DNA of 16,337 bases from DATFYI01 sp035315125 (lineage in GTDB: Bacteria; Chloroflexota; Anaerolineae; Anaerolineales; Anaerolineaceae). The position numbers and the translations under genes are program-made. This document shows, one piece after another, positions 1 to 8,300 of the stretch (positions are counted from its first letter, which is position 1; every line of letters starts with the position of its first letter). The notes below the pieces were generated by a model. That model saw nothing but the letters and a program-made list of their open reading frames with translations. It made no database searches and was not told the DNA's origin. Location: NCBI GenBank assembly GCA_035315125.1, contig DATFYI010000091.1, positions 1 through 16,337 of the forward strand. The letters run 5' to 3'.

Positions 1-31
1 TTTAATCATATATTCTTGTATAGAGTTTATA

Positions 32-40
32 TGTTAAAAT
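32..40 (+). promoter_or_regulatory. Possible extended -10 promoter of hisS
   Basis: An extended -10 element, TG-T-TAAAAT, lies at 32-40, about 37 bases before the likely hisS start. No good -35 box is present at the right distance, so the assignment rests on the -10 alone. The window starts just upstream, so an earlier promoter cannot be excluded. Confidence 0.3.
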
Positions 41-76
41 TTATCAACTCTCTATTTAATTCATGAAATGGTGATT

Positions 77-1357
77 ATGAAAGCAACGATCCAATCCGTA
101 AAAGGTACCCGTGATTTTTATCCTGAGGATATGGCCATCCGCTCCTGGCTTTACCAGGTTATTCGCGAAGTATCCGAATCCTTTGGATACCAGGAATACG
201 ATGCTCCATTCCTGGAAAGGATCGATCTCTATGCCGCAAAGTCAGGTGAGGAGCTGGTCAAAGAGCAAGCCTTTGTATTCCAGGACCGCAGTGGTGATTT
301 AATCACCCTGCGTCCGGAATTAACCCCATCCTTGGCAAGGATGGTCGCTCAACGGCAGAATGAGCTGGCTTTTCCGCTGCGATGGTGGTCCTTCGGGCCA
401 TTCTGGCGATATGAACGGCCGCAAAAGGGCCGCACGCGCGAATTTTTTCAATGGAATATCGATTTAATCGGCCCTAACTCCCCAGAAGTAGATGCTGAAC
501 TGGTGGCAGTCTGTGCTGCTTTCTTTCAAAAGGTAGGACTCACGCCAAAGCAGGTCAAGATTTTGGTAAATAACCGTGAGCTGATGGATGAAGAACTGGC
601 AAAACTTGGCATTCAAAACGAATTGAAAAAATCCACCTTCCATTTGATTGATCGTAAAGATAAGCTATCTCCGCAGGCCTGGGAGGCTTACGCCGCTGAA
701 GCGGGGTTTAGCTCGTTACAATTCCAGGGTGTGAAGAATTTATTAACAGATCCCGACTTATGGCAGCACTCGGACGCTTTTATACGGTTTTTTAAGGCAG
801 TAGGAAGCCTGGGTGTGGCTGATTACGTCCAGTTTGACCCACAAATTATCCGTGGGCTGGACTACTACACCGGCACTGTCTTCGAGGCAAAAGATTTGGA
901 TGGTGGCCGTTCTCTGCTGGGTGGAGGGCGCTACAACAACCTGGTTAGTGATGTGGGCGGAGACCCATTGCCGGCGGTTGGTTTTGCGATGGGTGACGTG
1001 ATGGCTACCCTGGTATTACAAAAATATGGCTGCATCCCGGATTATGTTCCTGTTAAGGCTGCAGTGCTGGTTACTGTATTTGATGAGGGCCTTTTAAATG
1101 GATCACTGAGCTTGTCTGCCGATCTGCACCAGGCCGGCATTCAAGTGATATGCTACCCGGAGGCCGCTAAGCTGCCCAAGCAATTGAAATTTGCTGATCG
1201 CATGGGCATTCGATATGCCGTTATTATGGGACCAGATGAAGCTGCCAACGGCGTTGTAACGGTAAAAGACCTGGCCGCCCGTACTCAAACCACAGTTGAA
1301 CGCAGTACATTCGCAGAACATTTCAAGAAAATGCTTGCGCAAGCCAATGCGCTATGA
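77..1357 (+). CDS. hisS: Histidyl-tRNA synthetase (class II)
   Basis: Cytoplasmic enzyme that charges tRNA-His with histidine using ATP. The class II histidyl family signatures are all present: the N-terminal VKGTRDFYPE, the LRPELTPSLARM segment, motif 2 as FWRYERPQKGRTREFFQWN, the histidine-binding motif GLDYYTGTVFEA, motif 3 around GGGRYNNL and the GFAMG segment, and a C-terminal anticodon-binding domain covering roughly the last 100 residues. The length, about 426 residues, is normal for the family. I chose the ATG at 77 over the in-frame ATG at 68. GGTGAT at 70-75 matches the anti-Shine-Dalgarno sequence at a usable aligned spacing, and the 77 start gives an N-terminus of ordinary family length. 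The gene is followed 21 bases later by the tRNA that its product charges. Identity is secure; only the start is open. Confidence 0.96.
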   Translation: MKATIQSVKGTRDFYPEDMAIRSWLYQVIREVSESFGYQEYDAPFLERIDLYAAKSGEELVKEQAFVFQDRSGDLITLRPELTPSLARMVAQRQNELAFPLRWWSFGPFWRYERPQKGRTREFFQWNIDLIGPNSPEVDAELVAVCAAFFQKVGLTPKQVKILVNNRELMDEELAKLGIQNELKKSTFHLIDRKDKLSPQAWEAYAAEAGFSSLQFQGVKNLLTDPDLWQHSDAFIRFFKAVGSLGVADYVQFDPQIIRGLDYYTGTVFEAKDLDGGRSLLGGGRYNNLVSDVGGDPLPAVGFAMGDVMATLVLQKYGCIPDYVPVKAAVLVTVFDEGLLNGSLSLSADLHQAGIQVICYPEAAKLPKQLKFADRMGIRYAVIMGPDEAANGVVTVKDLAARTQTTVERSTFAEHFKKMLAQANAL

Positions 1358-1363
1358 TACAAT
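1335..1363 (+). promoter_or_regulatory. Probable tRNA-His promoter inside the hisS 3' end
   Basis: TTGCGC at 1335-1340 and TACAAT at 1358-1363 are separated by 17 bases, and TG at 1355-1356 makes an extended -10. The hisS stop codon TGA (1355-1357) forms part of this element. Transcription would begin near 1370, about nine bases before the tRNA 5' end. This is read from consensus match and spacing only. Confidence 0.5.
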
Positions 1364-1378
1364 TTTTACTCTAATTAT

Positions 1379-1451
1379 GGTGGCTGTAGCTCAATGGCAG
1401 AGCACCTGACTGTGGATCAGGGGGTTGTGGGTTCGACACCCATCAGCCACC
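1379..1451 (+). tRNA. tRNA-His, anticodon GTG
   Basis: A full cloverleaf can be folded. The acceptor GTGGCTG (1380-1386) pairs with CAGCCAC (1444-1450). The D stem is GCTC/GAGC, and the anticodon stem CCTGA/TCAGG encloses the loop CTGTGGA with anticodon GTG at 1412-1414. The T stem GTGGG/CCCAT carries the TTCGACA loop. The histidine-specific extra base G-1 (1379) is encoded and can pair with C73 (1451). Only CA follows C73, so a full CCA end is not encoded and would be added by the CCA-adding enzyme. It lies just behind the histidyl-tRNA synthetase gene. Confidence 0.96.
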
Positions 1452-1456
1452 CAATG

Positions 1457-1490
1457 AAAAAGGCCTTATCCATCATACCGGCCTTTTTTT
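1457..1490 (+). terminator. Intrinsic terminator after tRNA-His
   Basis: AAAAAGGCC (1457-1465) pairs with GGCCTTTTT (1480-1488) across a 14-base loop, and the T-run continues to 1490. It ends the tRNA transcript and any read-through from hisS. Confidence 0.8.
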
Positions 1491-1524
1491 ATCTATAAAT
1501 CTGACTGCTTGTCTCTAATTTATG

Positions 1525-1533
1525 TGGTACAAT
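1525..1533 (+). promoter_or_regulatory. Possible extended -10 promoter of the 65-residue gene
   Basis: TG-G-TACAAT at 1525-1533 is an extended -10 element about 60 bases before the ATG at 1593. It lies after a terminator, so a new promoter is expected here. No convincing -35 box is seen. Confidence 0.4.
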
Positions 1534-1592
1534 GAAATTGGGTTTTCAACTTTATCATATTCAAAATGTACGGCCTTCGAAGGGAGACAACT

Positions 1593-1790
1593 ATGGAAAG
1601 GTCTGAGCTAGAAATACTTTTATCAAAGTATCGTCTGACTTTTAATTGGGGCGAGCCTGCCAATAAATGGTGGTTGGTTGGTCAGGAGAAGGGCAGCAAC
1701 GTCCTGAAGAGGACCGATCCACAACCTGCCAAAGATCGAGATGCAGCGTTGGTGGCCGCTACCGAATATATCAAGTCCAGGTTTAAATAA
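1593..1790 (+). CDS. Small protein of unknown function, 65 residues
   Basis: I do not recognise a family. The start at ATG 1593 is set by AGGGAGA at 1581-1587, five bases upstream. A longer in-frame version from ATG 1566 has no such site. The product has no membrane segment, no signal peptide and no cysteine. It is rich in charged residues, with a tryptophan-containing middle (NWGEPANKWWLVGQ) and a helical-looking C-terminus (AALVAATEYIKSRFK). It has an apparent promoter upstream and a strong hairpin terminator downstream, so it looks like a free-standing transcription unit, which supports its being real. Function is open. Confidence 0.65.
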   Translation: MERSELEILLSKYRLTFNWGEPANKWWLVGQEKGSNVLKRTDPQPAKDRDAALVAATEYIKSRFK

Positions 1791-1813
1791 TTAACAGAAA
1801 TAATCTGGTTAGC

Positions 1814-1842
1814 AAAGCCAATCCAATCGGGTTGGCTTTTTT
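1814..1842 (+). terminator. Intrinsic terminator after the small gene
   Basis: An 11-pair stem, AAAGCCAATCC (1814-1824) with GGGTTGGCTTT (1829-1839) and one G-T pair, closes a four-base loop and is followed by T residues to 1842. Confidence 0.85.
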
Positions 1843-1862
1843 ATTTAAGTAATTTCAAATAA

Positions 1863-1892
1863 TTGTTGAAATACAGACTATAAAGGTATAAT
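1863..1892 (+). promoter_or_regulatory. Probable promoter of the regulator/kinase operon
   Basis: TTGTTG at 1863-1868 and a perfect TATAAT at 1887-1892 are spaced by 18 bases. A second perfect TATAAT sits at 1894-1899. The promoter lies between the preceding terminator and the regulator start at 1967, leaving a 5' leader of roughly 70 bases. Confidence 0.5.
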
Positions 1893-1966
1893 ATATAATA
1901 AATACTATGCAATTGTAATGCAATGTTAATAAAATTGGCGCTTTGTTCTTCAGTTGGGTGGTGGAT

Positions 1967-3628
1967 ATGGCAAAACCCGCAATATTAATTGTTGATGATG
2001 AAATTCAAGTTGTTAATGCAGTTGAGCGAGATTTGCGAGCTCATTTTCACGGCGAATATCGAATTGTCAAAGCCACATCCGGTCAAGAGGCTTTGGATGC
2101 CGTAAAGCAATTAAAACGGCGGGCCGCGCCTTTGGCGCTTTTTCTGGTAGACCAGCGTATGCCGAATATGACTGGCACAGAATTTCTACGGGAAGCTGCC
2201 AAGCTTTATTCAGATGCTCGCAAAGTCCTTTTGACGGCCTATGCCGATACCAACGCGGCCATCACCAGTATTAACGAAATACGGTTGGATTATTACCTGA
2301 TGAAACCTTGGGATCCTCCCGAACAAAAACTTTATCCAATCCTGGATGATTTACTCAGTGATTGGAAAGCAAATACTACACTTCCATATGATGGAATCCG
2401 TGTGGCGGGTACGCAGTGGTCAGCAACCAGTCATGCGGTCAAAGACTTTCTCTCCCGAAACCAGATTCCTTATCAATGGCAGGAGATTGAGAGCGATCCC
2501 CAAGCGCGTCTTTTGGTTGAAGAGGTTAATCAAGGCAAGCATCAGCTTCCAGTTGTATTCTTTCCGGATGGTAGTTTCTTGATTCAGCCTACCCTCAGTA
2601 ATCTGGCCGAAAAAACTGGGCTTCAGACACATCCTTCCCATCCATTTTATGATCTGGCAATCATTGGAGCCGGTCCTGCCGGCCTTGCCGCGGCAGTTTA
2701 CGGGGCTTCGGAAGGTCTAAAAACGGTTATGATCGAGAAAGAGGCGGCCGGAGGTCAGGCCGGAACCAGCTCAAGGATCGAAAATTATCTGGGTTTTCCG
2801 AATGGTATCAGCGGAGCGGATCTGGCCAGACGTGCAGTTACCCAGGCGCTGCGTTTTGGGGTCGAGATCATTAATACGCAGGAAGTAAACGCAATTCGAT
2901 TGGAAGACCCCTACCGGATTATTCGATTTACATCAGGTGGTGAAATCAGTTGTCATGCACTATTAATTGCTACCGGTGTCTCGGTACGCCGTCTAGAAGC
3001 ACCTGGTATCGATAAATTGACTGGAGCAGGCGTGTATTACGGAGCGGCACTCACCGATGCGGCCTTTTACCGTGACCAGGATATCTATATTGTAGGAGGC
3101 GCAAATTCGGCCGGGCAGGCGGCAGTATTTTTCGCCGGATACACTCGCACTGTAACAATTTTGCTCCGTTCCGACTCATTAAAGCCTGCTATGTCTCAAT
3201 ACCTGATTGACCAAATTGAAGCAATCAAGAATATTATAGTGATGCCAAACGTAGAAGTAGTAGGTGCAAAGGGCGATGAGAAGCTGCAATCGATCTGTGT
3301 CAAAAACCGCGAAACCGGCAGCGAAGCAGATTACCCTGCCGCAGCTATGTTTATATTCATCGGGGCAGCTCCGCACACCGACAGTGTAAATGGTCTTGTA
3401 GATCGCGATCCTGCTGGTTTTATTCTGACTGGGCCGGACTTATTCAAAGATGGTCAATGGACGAAAAGCTGGCCGCTCAAACGGAATCCGTATTTACTTG
3501 AAACAAGCGCTCCAGGAATTTTTGCGGCCGGCGATGTCCGTCATGGTTCGATTAAACGAGTTGCGTCTGCAGTTGGGGAGGGTGCGGTATCGGTTGCATT
3601 AGTACATCAATATCTGAAGACGGTTTAA
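1967..3628 (+). CDS. Response regulator fused to a glutaredoxin-like and a thioredoxin-reductase-like flavoprotein
   Basis: Soluble 553-residue fusion. Residues 1-135 are a complete receiver domain with acidic pair D10-D11, phospho-acceptor D62, T90 and K113. Residues about 143-218 look like a glutaredoxin fold in which the WCxxC site reads W151-S-A-T-S155. Residues 226-553 are a thioredoxin-reductase-type domain with FAD motif GAGPAG (234-239), NAD(P)H motif GGANSAG (377-383) and C-terminal FAD motif GIFAAGDV (517-524). The redox CxxC of thioredoxin reductase is replaced by G359-A-A-L362, and only C329 and C444 remain in the whole protein. Disulfide reduction is therefore unlikely, although FAD and NAD(P)H binding should persist. 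The start at ATG 1967 has GGTGG-type sequence before it; an in-frame TTG at 1943 is less likely. The kinase begins three bases after the stop and is the obvious phospho-donor. A family named fused response regulator/thioredoxin-disulfide reductase is known; the substrate is not evident. Confidence 0.9.
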   Translation: MAKPAILIVDDEIQVVNAVERDLRAHFHGEYRIVKATSGQEALDAVKQLKRRAAPLALFLVDQRMPNMTGTEFLREAAKLYSDARKVLLTAYADTNAAITSINEIRLDYYLMKPWDPPEQKLYPILDDLLSDWKANTTLPYDGIRVAGTQWSATSHAVKDFLSRNQIPYQWQEIESDPQARLLVEEVNQGKHQLPVVFFPDGSFLIQPTLSNLAEKTGLQTHPSHPFYDLAIIGAGPAGLAAAVYGASEGLKTVMIEKEAAGGQAGTSSRIENYLGFPNGISGADLARRAVTQALRFGVEIINTQEVNAIRLEDPYRIIRFTSGGEISCHALLIATGVSVRRLEAPGIDKLTGAGVYYGAALTDAAFYRDQDIYIVGGANSAGQAAVFFAGYTRTVTILLRSDSLKPAMSQYLIDQIEAIKNIIVMPNVEVVGAKGDEKLQSICVKNRETGSEADYPAAAMFIFIGAAPHTDSVNGLVDRDPAGFILTGPDLFKDGQWTKSWPLKRNPYLLETSAPGIFAAGDVRHGSIKRVASAVGEGAVSVALVHQYLKTV

Positions 3629-3631
3629 ACG

Positions 3632-5068
3632 ATGATTAGCAGCTATTCGTTCTTACAAAAAGTCCCTTTATTTGCAAATCTACCTGATACGGATCTGGAG
3701 CAATTGTGCCAGCAGGTGGAAGAATTGTCTCTACGATCAGATGATCTGCTTTTCAGTGAGGGCAGCATTGGACAGAACGCCTACGTAATAAAGCAAGGCC
3801 AGATCGAAATATATAAAACCTCAGATGGAAAAAAAATTCAAATTGCAGTTCGCCTGCCAGGTGAAGTGATCGGTGAAATGGCTCTTTTGCAGGCGGCGCC
3901 GCGCAGCGCCAGTGCACGGGCAATTTCGGACTGCCAACTCATTGTTATCAGTCACGATCAAATGGATCATTTATTAGATTCCAGTCCCTCCGCTTCTCGC
4001 TCAATGCTTTCAACGATAACCAGCCGGTTACGGGATACAGAGCTGCTGCTACGCCAGAATGAAAAGATGGCGCAATTAGGTACTTTGATAGCAGGGATTG
4101 CTCACGAGCTGAATAACCCATCGGCAGCGGTCAGCCGGGGCGCCAAGCAATTAAAAACTGCCCTGCAAGCGTATCAGGATCTTTCGAGAGAGTTGTTTTT
4201 ATCGGGTATATCAAAAACACAAATGAGTGATTTTGAAAAAGAAATTCGCCAGAAAGCCACCAAGCCAAACTTGATGGATTCAATCACCCGAAATGATTTG
4301 GAATATGAGTTGGAAAATTGGTTGGACAATCACGAAATAGAAAATGGTTGGGAGCTGGCGCCTCAGTTAGTAAATTTAATGGAGAACTCAAAATCTCTCG
4401 ACACTTTTGCGGCAGATTTTTCAAAAGAGAGCCTGAGTAGCTTGTTACACTGGATGGCATCCAGTTATGAAGTCTATACTTTACTTGAAGAGGTTGGTCA
4501 GGGGGCTGGTCGCATTTCAGAAATTGTGAAGGCCTTAAAAACCTATGTCTACCTGGATGAGGCACCCATTCAGGAAATAGATGTTCAAGAAGGGCTAGAG
4601 AACACGCTGGTTATCCTTCATTACAAGCTTAAGCAAGGAATTGAAATCGTGCGTGAATATGATCCTGAACTCCCGCATATCATGGCCTATGGCAGTGAAT
4701 TGAACCAGGTCTGGACGAATATCCTTGATAATGCCATTGATGCTATGGATGGGAGAGGCCGGCTGGTCATCCGAACTGATCACAAAGATGCCTGGGTGAC
4801 CGTAGAAATCGAAGATAACGGGCCTGGTATGCCTCTCTCTGTACAGGAAAAAATGTTTAATCCTTTCTTTACAACCAAGCCTCTCGGAAAAGGTACCGGT
4901 TTGGGATTGAGCATAACCTACAACATCGTAAAAAAGCATGCCGGAGATATCAAGGTGTCTTCTCAACCTGGTCAGACAATATTTACGATCCGGCTGCCGG
5001 TAAATTTTGAGCAATTGGAAACAATACACATCCCGGCAAGAACGACTGACTCGCGCCGCCTTGATTAG
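3632..5068 (+). CDS. Cyclic-nucleotide-binding-domain histidine kinase, soluble
   Basis: 478 residues with no membrane segment or signal peptide. Residues 1-135 form a CAP-like cyclic-nucleotide-binding domain. Its phosphate-binding cassette, G81-E82-M-A-L-L to R91-S-A93, keeps the Glu and Arg that contact the ribose and phosphate in cAMP-binding relatives. Helical residues about 135-185 contain the phospho-accepting H158 in HELNNP. Residues about 186-285 are a predicted-helical insertion before the second dimerisation helix. The catalytic ATPase domain (315-455) has the N box with N367, the G1 box DNGPGM (395-400), the F box around 409-415 and the G2 box GTGLGLSI (421-428). All catalytic residues are intact. 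It is expected to autophosphorylate in response to a cyclic nucleotide and pass phosphate to the receiver fusion just upstream, with which it is probably cotranscribed (three-base gap). The cyclase gene downstream could supply the ligand. The ligand is inferred. Confidence 0.92.
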   Translation: MISSYSFLQKVPLFANLPDTDLEQLCQQVEELSLRSDDLLFSEGSIGQNAYVIKQGQIEIYKTSDGKKIQIAVRLPGEVIGEMALLQAAPRSASARAISDCQLIVISHDQMDHLLDSSPSASRSMLSTITSRLRDTELLLRQNEKMAQLGTLIAGIAHELNNPSAAVSRGAKQLKTALQAYQDLSRELFLSGISKTQMSDFEKEIRQKATKPNLMDSITRNDLEYELENWLDNHEIENGWELAPQLVNLMENSKSLDTFAADFSKESLSSLLHWMASSYEVYTLLEEVGQGAGRISEIVKALKTYVYLDEAPIQEIDVQEGLENTLVILHYKLKQGIEIVREYDPELPHIMAYGSELNQVWTNILDNAIDAMDGRGRLVIRTDHKDAWVTVEIEDNGPGMPLSVQEKMFNPFFTTKPLGKGTGLGLSITYNIVKKHAGDIKVSSQPGQTIFTIRLPVNFEQLETIHIPARTTDSRRLD

Positions 5069-5173
5069 AGTCGAGGGCTATGATATGGATTCTGTTTTTT
5101 GCTCATTTCCTGGCTGATTATCCCTTATAACCGGCCTGGATGGTTATCAATAAGACTCGCCCCTGGGTATTGT

Positions 5174-5188
5174 TATTACATAGTAATA
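5174..5188. repeat. Short inverted repeat upstream of the cyclase gene
   Basis: TATTAC-ata-GTAATA is a perfect 6-3-6 inverted repeat about 140 bases before the cyclase start, in a 259-base gap that otherwise shows no convincing terminator and only weak promoter boxes. It could be a dimeric operator, but A+T-rich repeats of this size can arise by chance. Confidence 0.25.
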
Positions 5189-5327
5189 TTAGTTGCAGGT
5201 TTTGTAACGATAGTTAATAGGCGAATATGAGTGAAGATAAAAGGTCACCAGCTCCCTTAGACTGAGATGTAGGAAATTCGAGACTTAATTGCCTTTTAGT
5301 GGCCAATTTGTAAGGTGTATTAAAAGT

Positions 5328-8300
5328 ATGCGATGTTTGAATTGTTCGTCTATTAACCCGGATGATGCTAAATTCTGCCAGCAGTGCGGCCAGCCGATGG
5401 AACGGGTATGTCCTTATTGTAGTACTCACAATCCACTCGATGCAAAATATTGTAAGAATTGCGGTAAAAACTTGTTGGATACTCAAAATAATTTGGATAA
5501 TGTCAAATTATCCTCAAAGCCCGGTTTTACCGGAACGAGCTCTCAATCCATAATCGAGCAAGGAGGATCGTCCTCTCATTTGGCCGGGGAACGAAGGATC
5601 GTGACAATTTTGTTTGCCGATGTGGTTGATTCGACTTCCTTGGCAGAGCGAATGGATCCGGAGGATTGGACAGCTATTATGAACCGGGCTTTCGATATCC
5701 TTAACCCGATCATTTCCCACTATGAAGGGACGATTGCCCGTCTGATGGGAGACGCTTTGTTGGTCTTTTTTGGCGCTCCGGTTGCCCATGAGGACGATCC
5801 TATTCGGGCAGGACGGGCAGCGCTCGATCTTATATCGGTCACCCGGGAGTACGCGCAAGAACTGCAAACACAATATGGTATTGATTTTGGTATACGGGTA
5901 GGATTAAACACCGGCCCCGTTGTTGTAGGGGAGGTTGGTAGCATTCTGGCCTATGAATATACCGCCATGGGTGACGCCGTCAATCTGGCCGCCCGCATGC
6001 AGGCTTCTGCCCGCCCGATGACTGTTTTAATCACTGAAAATACTTATCGCTTCCTGGCACAGGCTTTTGAGTGCACTGATTTGGGAAAAATTGCTGTAAA
6101 AGGGAAAATGGAGCCAGTGCATGTCTACGAGCTGGAACATCTTAATCCACTGTTCCTTGGCACTCGCAGCCTGAACAGGCAGCAAGGCGCTATAGTCGGT
6201 AGGGAAAAGGAATTACGCCTTCTCATGCAGCTTGGCGAGGCTGTTCAAGCTGGTTTGGGGAGAGCTGTATTGGTAGTTGGGGAACCTGGTATTGGGAAAA
6301 GCCGTCTGGTTCTTGAGTGGAGATCACTCGTGAATAAACTTCAACCGGCGGATTTCCCGCAAATAACCTGGATGGAAGGGCGTACCCTGTCCTATGGTAG
6401 GGGGATGCCCTATCACTTGCTGGTTGACCTGATGCATTCGATCCTGAATATTAATCCAGGCGCTGGTAGTGTTGAGACTCTCATAGCACTACAAGCGCTT
6501 TGTGAAAACCTTTTTGGAGATGAAAAAAAAGCTATAATCCCTTTCTTAGGCCATTTCATGTCTTTGCCATTGCAGGGAGATGCCCTGGATCGGTTGCGGC
6601 TTTTGGATCCACAAGCCTTACAAGCGCAGTATTTGGCAGCCCTTAGCCGGCTCATCGTCGCCCTGGCTGAGCGGGGATCGTTGTATATCATTCTGGATGA
6701 TATCCAATGGGCGGATCCATCCTCAATTGATTTGCTGGTTCATCTGGTCCCAATTATTTTACGAACAAGGATTCTTTTTTGTGTTGTTACCCGACCAGAT
6801 CGAGAAGCAACCGGTTGGAAATTGGTTGAGAACCTCCGAGATAAAATGGGGGCTGGCTTAACTGAAATCACACTGGCGGCGCTTTCCGAAACAGAAAGCA
6901 GCCAGTTGATAGCGAAATTGTTGGACACAACCAACCTTCCTGAATCAATCAATGAACTCATTTGCAACAGCAGCGACGGGAACCCTCTTTTCGTTGAGGA
7001 GGTCGTCCAAATGTTAGTTGACCGGCAGATACTCGCCAGGCAGAATGAAGGCTGGCAGGTAACAAAAGGAATTGAGTCATTAGAGATACCTGACAACCTG
7101 CAAAGTTTGCTGTTGGCCCGTATCGATCGTTTACCGGTTGATGCCCGGCATATTTTGCGGGTTGCCTCGGTCATCGGTCGACAATTTTCTACCGGCGTAT
7201 TGGAAAAGGTACTAAATCGCTTGGGACCTGTTCAAAGAAAAAATGCACATCTCGTTCAACTCGCACAGCTTGAATCTTCTGGTTTGATCGCTCTGGCTGG
7301 AACCCTACCGGAAATCGAATATACCTTCCGCCATGCCCTGATCCAGGATGCAGTTTATGTTTCATTACTGAAATCCGAGCAGCATGAGCTTCATCTCATT
7401 GTTGGAGAAGTGCTTGAAGAAATCCATAAAGATCATCGATCAGAAATAGCTAATCGCCTTGCAGAGCATTTCTGGCAAGCAGGACGGCCGCAGCGAGCTC
7501 TTCCATATTTCTTGATGTCAGCCGAACAAGCCAGACTTTCGTATGCCAATTCCGAGGCCATTGAAAATTATTCTCGGGCTCTTATGGCAGCCGAACATGA
7601 ACCTCGTACCATGGCGGCTATCCTGCGCGCCAGAGGAGAGTTGTATGAAATCACCGGTGATTTCGATCTTGCCCGTTTAGATCAGGAGCAGGCTTTAGAG
7701 CTGTCGCAAACCTCTCAAGACATGACCGCAGAGTGGCAGGCGTTGATTAATCTTGGGGCATTATGGTCTGCTCGAGACTATCAGAAAACAGGCACATATT
7801 ATCGTCGTGCCCTTTCATTGGCGCGTACAATAGGTGACGACCTCATTTTGGCGACCAGCTTGAACCGGGTTGGAAATTATTATATTAATGTGGAACAACC
7901 CCTTGATTCTCAAAAATCACACCAGGAAGCGCTTAATATATTTACACGATTGGGGGATGAAAAGGGGATTGCTGAAACGAATGATTTACTCGGTATGTCC
8001 AATGCATTGGGCGGAAATATATTGAAAGCTTTTGAGCATTTCACGCAGTCAGTGGCATTATTCGAGAAATTAGGAGACCTGCGCAGCCTATCTTCCTCTC
8101 TTGCGGCCGAATCCATTCTTACCAGTGAACCCCAAACCGATACATTCGTTCCGGCTGGAATTACTTCCAAAGACGCTATACAGATGACTGAACGAGCATT
8201 GCAGTTAGCTACGGATATAGGTTGGCGATCTGGGCAAGTGTTCAGTTATTGTACATTGGTGGTAAATCTTGTGGCTGTTGGCCACTATGACCGTGCTATG

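Noticed and set aside
1943..1966. In-frame TTG start giving an eight-residue N-terminal extension of the regulator fusion
   Set aside because: The ATG at 1967 begins right at the normal receiver-domain N-terminus and has GGTGG-type sequence before it.
4595..5029. 144-codon open frame on the - strand inside the histidine kinase
   Set aside because: It overlaps the essential catalytic domain of an intact kinase and shows no domain of its own.
5048..5100. GACTC/GAGTC hairpin followed by a T-run after the kinase gene
   Set aside because: The stem is five pairs and the T-run begins more than 20 bases after it, so it does not have terminator geometry.
5289..5327. In-frame TTG start of the cyclase protein
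   Set aside because: No ribosome-binding site precedes it, whereas AAGGTG precedes ATG 5328, which leaves the zinc ribbons whole.
6740..7174. 144-codon open frame on the - strand inside the cyclase gene
   Set aside because: It is antisense to the AAA region of the cyclase protein, with low-complexity Ser/Arg-rich translation and no motif.
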